Origin: CAXPZW01 sp964221845
Lineage (GTDB): Bacteria > Bacteroidota > Bacteroidia > Flavobacteriales_D > Sanyastnellaceae
Length of the DNA stretch: 11,352 nt
Reading direction: 5' to 3'
NCBI GenBank assembly: GCA_964221845.1
Contig: CAXPZW010000040.1
Location: forward strand, 1-11,352
This document shows positions 1-4,969 of this stretch, piece after piece (the stretch's first letter is position 1; every line of letters starts with the position of its first letter). A program made the translations under genes and the position numbers. The notes under the pieces are model-generated. The model worked only from the letters and a program-made list of their open reading frames with translations, searched no databases and was not told the origin of the DNA.

Positions 1-95
1 GCTGGGTCGGTACATCCGGTTGGCTTGCTGCAACCGGTCAAAGCGATGGCGCCAACGATGATCAGAGCGCCGAAAAGGAATGAGATGCGTTTCAT
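1..95 (-). CDS. Lipoprotein, N-terminal fragment (cut by window edge)
   Basis: Only the first 31 codons lie in the window; the gene runs off the left edge. The start ATG is at 95-93. The protein begins MKRISFLFGALIIVGAIALT and continues GC-SKPTGCTDP: a short basic n-region (K2, R3), a hydrophobic core of about 15 residues and an LTGC lipobox, so Cys22 should be lipidated after signal peptidase II cleavage. The Gly-Cys-Thr-Asp-Pro just after it resembles the start of the Cys-containing GCTDPxAxNY repeat common in secreted Bacteroidota proteins; this is inference from five residues, and the function is unknown. An 80-codon ORF upstream (334-92) overlaps this start by ATGA but does not look coding. 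No Shine-Dalgarno sequence is visible. Confidence 0.7.
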   Translation of the reverse strand, partial: MKRISFLFGALIIVGAIALTGCSKPTGCTDP

Positions 96-455
96 GACAG
101 TAGCTGAATAAATTTTGCTGGTGCAAAGCTGGCCACACACTTCCAGCAGTTCGTTTTGGTAACGTTAACTGTAATCGGGTCTGATGTTGTGTCTATGTAA
201 ACCCCAAAAAATCGACCGGAGCCTCCTCGCAACCCCACACTGTTGTATGGCAGCGCACCCCGCATTCCACCAAGGCTTTCAACGCATTTCAGCGATAATG
301 CACCCACCTCATAATCAACGGTTTTCAACAACATGAACCCTGAATTTGGGGAAAAGCGCGTCCTCTGTACGCACTCCTAACAAACCGTTCGGGGGTGGTT
401 TTCCCGGCGATTTACTTTGAGTTAGGTTCTTGTTAACCCTCCCTTAATCTTGGCT

Positions 456-629
456 TCACCCGCGGCTAAACGCGGAGTAAAAACGTCCGTGCTCGATGCG
501 GAAATCGCGCAGCATATCGCGGTTGCATTCGACCATTTGGATCCACATGTAGTGGAACACCGCCAAACACCGTATGCGGCATCGCAGATGGATCAACACC
601 GGAATCAACACGTGAAACCTCACCGCCAT
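456..629 (-). CDS. Possible small hypothetical protein, 57 aa
   Basis: An uninterrupted minus-strand ORF begins at ATG 629-627 and stops with TGA at 458-456. It starts MAVRFHVLIPVLIHLRCRIR and ends HGRFYSAFSRG. The first 30 residues are hydrophobic and Arg-rich, and the rest is charged. Codons in the second half end mostly in G or C, as in neighbouring genes, which is the only argument for coding. An in-frame stop sits immediately upstream of the ATG, so no longer form is possible. It lies about 60 bp downstream of the DUF4494 stop on the same strand. I recognise no family. It may be a relic, a small protein or chance. Confidence 0.22.
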   Translation of the reverse strand: MAVRFHVLIPVLIHLRCRIRCLAVFHYMWIQMVECNRDMLRDFRIEHGRFYSAFSRG

Positions 630-638
630 TTATGGGAA

Positions 639-657
639 GGCGCACAGAAGGTGCGTC
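639..657 (-). terminator. Weak hairpin downstream of the DUF4494 gene
   Basis: GGCGCAC and GTGCGTC (7 bp, one G-T wobble) surround a 5-base loop, about 32 bp beyond the DUF4494 stop codon. There is no T-run after it on the minus strand, so it is a poor intrinsic terminator; it may only protect the 3' end or be chance. Confidence 0.25.
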
Positions 658-688
658 AGTGCAACAAAGGGGTGCGTGTCAGATTTCC

Positions 689-1249
689 CTACGCGCCGAG
701 AATTTCACCGCTCGCGGGGTCCACCATGGGTTCGGGGGTGGGCTCAGCTTCTTGCTGCTCGACCATCACCTCGCTCATGGGACGCAGGCCAGCTTGGCGG
801 GCTTTGTCCTCTTCGGTCTCTTCTGAGAGCGGGAACACGTCCACAATCTTGGTGTAGTTGATCGATGGAATCACAAACCCACTGATGGAACCGCGCATGA
901 ACTCAGAGGTCTTCTGGTAGGCATCCATCACGTCGTTGGCGGTCATCAAATAGAAGTGGTTGGAGGCTTTTTCGGTACCGCTTTCCTCGTCGTAGCTCAC
1001 CAGGGAGACCTTGACTTTGAACCACTTTTCGGCGTCGTCAAAACGGATCACCTCAGTGTAGTTGGCCTTGGCGATGTTCTGGATCATGAACACGCCTTGC
1101 ACCATTTGCATCATGATGTGGGTGATGCGGGCCTCGGCCTCAGTGTAGGTGTGGGCGTCCAGCACGTAGCTGTCGGTGGCCTTCTCTTCGCGGCCGCTCT
1201 CAGTAATCTTGGTGTACTTGACGCGGCAGGTGAACCAGTGTTTTTGCAT
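689..1249 (-). CDS. DUF4494 domain-containing protein
   Basis: A complete 186-residue protein starting at ATG 1249, the first Met of the frame. The N-terminal 145 residues match my memory of the DUF4494 family, found in Bacteroidota: a W-x-x-C-R-V-K-Y opening (W5, C8), a D-A-x-T-Y-T-E-A-E-A-R-I segment near residues 31-42, then a repeated 'F-x-V-x-x-I/V-x-K-A-N-Y-T-E' style strand pattern. The tail after about residue 145 is rich in Glu and Pro and looks unstructured. There is no signal peptide or membrane segment, so it is probably cytoplasmic. Molecular function is unknown. The gene stands alone, divergent from the ompA-like gene. A -7 box lies 8 bp before the ATG, implying an almost leaderless mRNA, and there is no Shine-Dalgarno sequence. 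Confidence 0.85.
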   Translation of the reverse strand: MQKHWFTCRVKYTKITESGREEKATDSYVLDAHTYTEAEARITHIMMQMVQGVFMIQNIAKANYTEVIRFDDAEKWFKVKVSLVSYDEESGTEKASNHFYLMTANDVMDAYQKTSEFMRGSISGFVIPSINYTKIVDVFPLSEETEEDKARQAGLRPMSEVMVEQQEAEPTPEPMVDPASGEILGA

Positions 1250-1257
1250 AGGACTGG

Positions 1258-1265
1258 CAAATGTA
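1258..1265 (-). promoter_or_regulatory. Bacteroidota -7 box for the DUF4494 gene
   Basis: The minus strand reads TACATTTG, a perfect match to the Bacteroidota TAnnTTTG element, ending 8 bp before the start codon. No clear TTTG -33 element lies at the usual distance upstream; that sequence is C-rich. Transcription should begin within a few bases of the ATG. Confidence 0.55.
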
Positions 1266-1277
1266 CGCAGGCAGGTT

Positions 1278-1325
1278 GGGGGTTGGAAGGGGTGTTAATG
1301 GGGGGTTGAAAAGTGTGGGATTGGG
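1278..1325 (+). other. G-tract cluster with possible G-quadruplex
   Basis: The plus strand carries five runs of three or more G within 48 bases (1278-1282, 1289-1292, 1300-1305, 1317-1319, 1323-1325) in the divergent intergenic region just upstream of the DUF4494 promoter. Loops are 6, 7, 11 and 3 bases, so one loop exceeds the usual 7-base limit. It lies upstream of the ompA-like gene and could affect either promoter; this is composition only. Confidence 0.35.
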
Positions 1326-1517
1326 TGCGTAGGAACCGTCCTGCCAGATCAAGCGATCCCCGCACGCGTACCCCCACCCTTGGGGGCCGCCACGTCCCTT
1401 GCACAAAGATCGAAGCCTCTGCGCCTTTCTGCTCCTCTTCCCTGCCCTGAGCCCATCCATCGTAAAACATCTTGCTTGACCCGAACGTTAATCGAGCACG
1501 GACCTGAACCACCCGTT

Positions 1518-2324
1518 ATGCAAGGAACCAAGATTTTGTGTTTGTGGCTGGGCTGCCTGCTGGTCTGCGTTGCGCCCCTCTCAGCACAAACCGACACCCT
1601 CACTGTACTATTTGAAACCGGCGAAGCGCACCTTTCGCCGGAGGCCCAAGCCCAACTCACCTCTTTGGCTGAGCGGCTGGACACCATGTACAAAGCCACC
1701 TATTTACTCAAGGGGTATACCGACGACATCGGCTCCAGCGCCAGCAACAAAAAACTCGCGCAAAGCCGCATTGAATCTGTGGGGCGTTGGCTGCTGATTC
1801 GCGGGGCCAAAGAAAGCCAGCTGGAAGAAACTTTGGCAATCGGTGAATTGGCGCTGGGCGCCGCCACAGACACCACCGCCGTGCGCCAATCCAACCGGCG
1901 GGTGGATGTGATCTACACCTTTGTGGAAGAACCCTCAGAGGTAGACCTGCTCATGGATGCTGCCGAAGCTGGCCAGACTGTCACGCTGCCCAACGTCCTG
2001 TTTGTCGGCGGTGAAAGTACCGTCAAACCCGAGTCTTACAGTACCGTGCGTAACCTGCGCGATTACCTGAAGCTGAACCCCTCGGTCAAAGTGCACTTCA
2101 TCGGGCACATCTGTTGCCAAGACCCCGATGGACCAGACGGGGTGGATTTGGTCACCGGTGAGCACAACCTGAGTGAAGCCCGTGCCAGACGCATCGTGCG
2201 CTTTTTGGTGAACCAAGGCATCGACCCTTCGCGGTTGAGCGCCGAAGGCCGTCGATGTTCAGAGCCCACAGGCAACGGGGCGGCGGCTGATCGACGGGTG
2301 GAAATCAAGATTCTTCAGAAGTAG
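1518..2324 (+). CDS. Exported protein with two OmpA-like domains
   Basis: A 268-residue protein. I chose ATG 1518 because it gives a good signal peptide (MQGTKILCLWLGCLLVCVAP then LSAQ, cleavage near residue 23); the frame stays open upstream to 1380 without such a signal. Two OmpA C-terminal-like domains follow. Domain 1 (about 27-134) has the canonical peptidoglycan-binding pattern GYTDDIGSSASNKKLAQSR with D69 and R84, and ends with the usual NRRVDVIY. Domain 2 (about 155-265) keeps the fold signature (LSEARARRIV with R222, then ADRRVEIKI) but has GHICC (196-200) where GHTD is expected, then an Asp/Gly-rich insertion. There is no beta-barrel domain, so it is a periplasmic or outer-membrane-associated peptidoglycan binder. 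The TraB-family gene follows 77 bp downstream on the same strand. No good -7 box was found upstream. Confidence 0.85.
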   Translation: MQGTKILCLWLGCLLVCVAPLSAQTDTLTVLFETGEAHLSPEAQAQLTSLAERLDTMYKATYLLKGYTDDIGSSASNKKLAQSRIESVGRWLLIRGAKESQLEETLAIGELALGAATDTTAVRQSNRRVDVIYTFVEEPSEVDLLMDAAEAGQTVTLPNVLFVGGESTVKPESYSTVRNLRDYLKLNPSVKVHFIGHICCQDPDGPDGVDLVTGEHNLSEARARRIVRFLVNQGIDPSRLSAEGRRCSEPTGNGAAADRRVEIKILQK

Positions 2325-2361
2325 CCGCTTTCTCACACAGGTTGGCACATTTTTTTCTGTG

Positions 2362-2385
2362 GGGATTCCCTGCTGTAAGAATCCC
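2362..2385 (+). repeat. Inverted repeat ahead of the TraB-family gene
   Basis: GGGATTC and GAATCCC (perfect 7 bp, 10-base loop) lie 16 bp before the chosen start of the TraB-family gene. An A/T-run (2349-2356) precedes rather than follows it, so it is not a normal terminator for the upstream gene. It could be an operator or a 5' leader hairpin. Confidence 0.35.
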
Positions 2386-2401
2386 GACCTTGCGGCCACC
2401 G

Positions 2402-3280
2402 ATGAAGCAAAAACACGCTATGCGACTCCGCCTGACTGCACTCGTTGCCGCCCTAGGACTCAGCACCGCCCTGGGTGCCCAAACCGACTCCTCCCAAACC
2501 CTGCTGTGGAAAATCAGCGGCAACGGGATCCAACCCTCTTACCTCTTTGGCACCATCCACCTGCTGCCCCAAGCCGACTTTGACATGGACGCCAAAACCG
2601 TTCAAGCCTTTGAGGACACCGAACAACTCGTGATGGAACTCGACATGGACGACCCCGGCATGCAAGCCGAAATGCTCCAAGGCATGAACATGCGTGGCGA
2701 CACCACCCTCAAAGACCTGCTCACCGAAGCCGAGTACGCCAAGGTGGAAGCCCTGGTGTTTGAGTCGGTCAAAATGCCGTTGTCGATGATGGACCGCTAC
2801 AAGCCCATGGTGGTGGCCTCCATGCTCATCCACGATTACATCGAAGGCACCCCGGCAAGCTTTGAAGGCACCTTCACCCAAATGGCGGTGGCCGCCCAAA
2901 AGGAGATCCTCGGACTGGAAACCGTCACCGAACAACTCGCGGTGTTTGACTCCATCCCCTACGCCATGCAGGCCCAAGAACTCCTGCACTACACCGAGGA
3001 CGACCCCGAGATGCGCGCCCTGTTTGGCAAGCTGGTGGAAGCGTACAAAGCCGAGGACATGGAGGCCATCGACGACTACATGGAACAGGAAATCGACGAC
3101 CCCGCCGAGGTGGAATTCATGCTGCACAACCGCAACCGCAACTGGGTGCCCCGCATGCGCAAACTGGCTGCGGGCAAGTCCACCTTCTTTGCAGTGGGCG
3201 CGGGCCACTTGGGCGGCGACGCAGGCATGATTCAACTCCTGCGTGACGCAGGCTACACGGTGACCCCCATCCTGGACTAA
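2402..3280 (+). CDS. TraB/GumN-family exported protein
   Basis: From ATG 2402 the protein has 292 residues and opens with a signal peptide (basic MKQKHAMRLR, hydrophobic core, cleavage near TALGA-Q). ATG 2420 is equally possible; ATG 2342 would bury the signal sequence. Family marks of TraB/PrgY/GumN (related to Tiki metalloproteases) are all present: LLWKISG then SYLFGTIHLLP (G50-H53) near the N-terminus, VMELD (77-81), a GLETVTEQL segment (about 171-179), RNRNW (244-248) and VGAGHLGG (265-272), followed by LLRDAGYTV. The two Gly-x-x-His motifs and the central Glu residues are the proposed metal or active-site positions in the superfamily. Length is normal for bacterial single-domain members. 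It probably acts in the periplasm; the substrate is unknown. It follows the OmpA-like gene and ends at a strong terminator. Confidence 0.85.
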   Translation: MKQKHAMRLRLTALVAALGLSTALGAQTDSSQTLLWKISGNGIQPSYLFGTIHLLPQADFDMDAKTVQAFEDTEQLVMELDMDDPGMQAEMLQGMNMRGDTTLKDLLTEAEYAKVEALVFESVKMPLSMMDRYKPMVVASMLIHDYIEGTPASFEGTFTQMAVAAQKEILGLETVTEQLAVFDSIPYAMQAQELLHYTEDDPEMRALFGKLVEAYKAEDMEAIDDYMEQEIDDPAEVEFMLHNRNRNWVPRMRKLAAGKSTFFAVGAGHLGGDAGMIQLLRDAGYTVTPILD

Positions 3281-3299
3281 ACCCCGATTGACACCATTA

Positions 3300-3326
3300 A
3301 AAAAGGCGCCTGCACGGCGCCTTTTT
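3300..3326. terminator. Bidirectional terminator between convergent genes
   Basis: AAAAAGGCGCC, loop TGCAC, GGCGCCTTTTT: a perfect 11-bp stem, GC-rich in the middle and flanked by A- and T-runs, so it can stop transcription on both strands. It lies between the TraB-family gene (+) and the small membrane protein gene (-); its last T is the first base of the latter's stop codon complement. Confidence 0.9.
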
Positions 3327-3682
3327 CAGTATTGGGGTTGTTCTTTTTCCTCGTTGCGTTCCACCAAGGACCGCACCACCGATATGACCAGCGAGAGCAG
3401 CAGCGCCCACCAGAAGTTCTCGATGTGAAAGCCGTCCACAAACTTGTCGACCAGCAGCAGCATGATGGCGTTGACCGCCAGCAAAAACAGTCCAAGGGTG
3501 ACAATGGTGATGGGGATGGTCAGGATGATGAAGATGGGTTTGATCACCGCGTTGAAGAACCCGATGAGCACCGCCACCCACAGCAGGGTCCAAATGCTCT
3601 CCCCAATTTCTACGCCCGGCAGCAACCAAGCGCCAACGGCCACGGCCAATGCGGTGACCAGTACTTTCAAAATCCAGTTCAT
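3326..3682 (-). CDS. Phage holin family 4 / YvlD-type small membrane protein
   Basis: 118 residues, almost entirely membrane: helices near 2-20, 32-52, 55-78 and 88-108, then a short charged tail (ERNEEKEQPQY). The opening MNWILKVLVTALAV, the central IGFFNAVIKPIFIILTIPIT and the later VDGFHIENFWWALL match the pattern of the Phage_holin_4_2 family, represented by B. subtilis YvlD. Despite the name, chromosomal members are widespread and are not lysis proteins; their role is unsettled, possibly envelope-related. Its ATG overlaps the stop of the upstream CDF transporter by four bases (ATGA, 3679-3682), which implies translational coupling. It is the last gene of a three-gene operon ended by the hairpin at 3300-3326. 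Family assignment is confident, function is not. Confidence 0.85.
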   Translation of the reverse strand: MNWILKVLVTALAVAVGAWLLPGVEIGESIWTLLWVAVLIGFFNAVIKPIFIILTIPITIVTLGLFLLAVNAIMLLLVDKFVDGFHIENFWWALLLSLVISVVRSLVERNEEKEQPQY

Positions 3683-4590
3683 GACAATTTGTGTGCTTCA
3701 ATGTAAATCTGCGACACGTGGGGCATGGCCGCTTGGATCTCTTTCTCGAGCTGTTCCACGGCGGCTTCCACCTGGTCGGAATTGAGGTTGGAGGCAAAGT
3801 CCACGTCCACCGCAAGCAGCACTTCAGCAGGGCCTAAGTGCATGGTGCGCAGGTTGCCGATTTTCTCCACTTCGCCGTGCCCATTGAGCACGCGGCTGAG
3901 TTGTTCCAAGGTCTTGTCGTTGGCGGATTCTCCCACCAACAAGCCTTTGGTTTCCCGCGCCAAAAACAGCGATACCGAACACAACAACACCCCAATGGCA
4001 ATCGAGCCGATGCCGTCCCACACCGGGTTGCCGGTCATGTGGCCGATGAAGACGAACACCAGCGCCACCACCAGGCCCAGCATGGCCGCGGTGTCCTCGA
4101 TCATCACCGCAAAGGTGGCGGCGTCCTTGCTCTTGCGTATGGCCGAAAAGAAGCCCGTGGGCTGGGTACGTCTAAACTCGCGGAAGGCCAAGTAAAAGCT
4201 CACACTCTCCACCAGAATACCACCGATCAGTACCCCGTAGTTCCACATGATTTTGGAATCGTCGTAGCCACCTGGATGTTGAATGTGGGAGATCCCCTCA
4301 TAGATGGCCATGCCTCCACCTACAGCGAAGATGAAAATGGCCACCACAAACGACCAGAAGAACACTTCCTTGCCGTACCCAAAAGGGTGTTTGTGGTCAG
4401 GTTCCTGTTGGGAGCGTTTGATGCCGTACAGCAGCAGCCCGCCGTTTCCGGTGTCAATCAAGGAGTGAATGCCTTCGCTGAGCATGCTGGCACTTCCGGT
4501 GAAATAGCTCGCCACAAACTTCATGACGGCAATGCAAAAATTGGCACCGATGGCGCCGTAGATGGCAAGTTTTGATCCTCCTGTAGCCAT
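3679..4590 (-). CDS. Cation diffusion facilitator, SLC30A9-like
   Basis: 303 residues from ATG 4590. An in-frame ATG at 4671 would add 27 residues and overlap the upstream gene by 76 bp, so it is less likely. About six membrane helices occupy residues 8-215 and a cytoplasmic C-terminal domain covers 216-303, the usual CDF plan. TM2 carries MLSEGIHSLIDTGN with an H42-x3-D46 metal site, the form typical of zinc-type CDFs. The loop DHKHPFGYGKEVFFW (65-79) and the TM5 segment MIEDTAAMLG (163-172), where classical CDFs have H-x3-D, resemble the SLC30A9 (ZnT9) branch rather than E. coli YiiP. It probably exports Zn2+ or a similar divalent cation across the inner membrane; the substrate is inferred. 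It starts 5 bp after the DksA/TraR-family gene and overlaps the next gene by ATGA. Confidence 0.9.
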   Translation of the reverse strand: MATGGSKLAIYGAIGANFCIAVMKFVASYFTGSASMLSEGIHSLIDTGNGGLLLYGIKRSQQEPDHKHPFGYGKEVFFWSFVVAIFIFAVGGGMAIYEGISHIQHPGGYDDSKIMWNYGVLIGGILVESVSFYLAFREFRRTQPTGFFSAIRKSKDAATFAVMIEDTAAMLGLVVALVFVFIGHMTGNPVWDGIGSIAIGVLLCSVSLFLARETKGLLVGESANDKTLEQLSRVLNGHGEVEKIGNLRTMHLGPAEVLLAVDVDFASNLNSDQVEAAVEQLEKEIQAAMPHVSQIYIEAHKLS

Positions 4591-4595
4591 AGTCC

Positions 4596-4931
4596 TTATT
4601 GCGCGCAACGCACGCACCGATTGCTTTCTGGCATCAGCATCAACCGCCCGGTGGGAATGGGTCCTTTGCAACGTGCACAGGTACCAAAGTCGGGCTGGTC
4701 GAGTTTGCTTTCAGCCAAGGTGAGTTTGGTTAAAGTAGCCTCCGCTTGACGCAGTGCGGCCTCGTTGACGCTCTTGTTGTTGATGGCGTCCATCCTGCTG
4801 ACCCGTCCAATCGCATTTTCAGGTGCAATGGGTTTGGTGAGCTCCTTGTAGGCCGCAATTTTCTCCTCCACCTCGGCGCGTTTGTGTGCCAAAGCTTCAC
4901 GAATCTCGTTGCGTTGCTCGCGGGTTAGCAT
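4596..4931 (-). CDS. DksA/TraR-family C4 zinc-finger protein
   Basis: 111 residues from ATG 4931. The N-terminal 75 residues are charged and helical, forming the expected coiled-coil hairpin with a tip near GRVSRMDAINNKS (42-54, D48). The C-terminus has a complete four-cysteine zinc finger: C85-x2-C88, 17 residues, C106-x2-C109, the spacing of the DksA/TraR finger. It is shorter than E. coli DksA (151 aa) and closer to the short TraR/YbiI-type members. Long DksA inserts its tip acids into the RNA polymerase secondary channel; whether this short protein does so is inference. It is first in a tight operon with a metal transporter, which makes a role in zinc or stress response worth considering. 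A near-consensus -7 box sits 5 bp upstream of its ATG. Confidence 0.88.
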   Translation of the reverse strand: MLTREQRNEIREALAHKRAEVEEKIAAYKELTKPIAPENAIGRVSRMDAINNKSVNEAALRQAEATLTKLTLAESKLDQPDFGTCARCKGPIPTGRLMLMPESNRCVRCAQ

Positions 4932-4936
4932 AGGGG

Positions 4937-4944
4937 CGAATTTA
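4937..4944 (-). promoter_or_regulatory. -7 box for the DksA/TraR-CDF-holin operon
   Basis: The minus strand reads TAAATTCG (one change, C for T, from TAnnTTTG), followed by five bases and then the ATG. Transcription would start at or next to the start codon, giving a leaderless mRNA. No -33 element is evident. Without this promoter the operon could be read through from the lectin gene, which ends only 38 bp upstream. Confidence 0.4.
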
Positions 4945-4969
4945 GGGAAGGCAGGTGAGGTCGGCCCGA

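Larger units (their letters stand above)
96..688. other. Long stretch without a convincing gene
   Basis: About 590 bp between the lipoprotein start and the end of the DUF4494 gene. The left part (96-450) is roughly half GC, lower than the neighbouring genes, and its ORFs show no codon bias or recognisable motif. It contains a perfect 8-bp palindrome TAACGTTA at 160-167 upstream of the lipoprotein, which could be an operator but may be chance. The right part (456-629) holds a small minus-strand ORF listed separately, and a 7-bp hairpin lies at 639-657. I saw no tRNA-like cloverleaf, no direct-repeat array and no good -7 box for the lipoprotein. Confidence 0.6.

Noticed and set aside
92..334. 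80-codon minus-strand ORF whose stop overlaps the lipoprotein start by ATGA
   Set aside because: The overlap looks like coupling, but codon use shows no bias like the neighbours, GC is low, and no motif, signal or membrane segment is visible. Most likely chance.
96..688. tRNA or CRISPR array in the gene-poor stretch
   Set aside because: No acceptor/T-arm pattern such as GGTTCGAATCC and no regularly spaced direct repeats were found on either strand.
450..857. 135-codon plus-strand ORF
   Set aside because: Half of it lies antisense to the DUF4494 gene, and the rest is His/Gln/Arg-rich as expected for a non-coding frame.
2453..3235. 260-codon minus-strand ORF opposite the TraB-family gene
   Set aside because: Very rich in His, Val and Gly, the reverse-complement pattern of a GC-biased coding frame; the plus-strand TraB match is unambiguous.
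3326..3682. Holin-family name as evidence for a prophage
   Set aside because: No other phage gene is nearby, the gene is embedded in a chromosomal operon, and this family is common on bacterial chromosomes outside phages.
3838..4575. 245-codon plus-strand ORF opposite the CDF transporter
   Set aside because: Shadow of the transporter; no membrane or domain pattern of its own.
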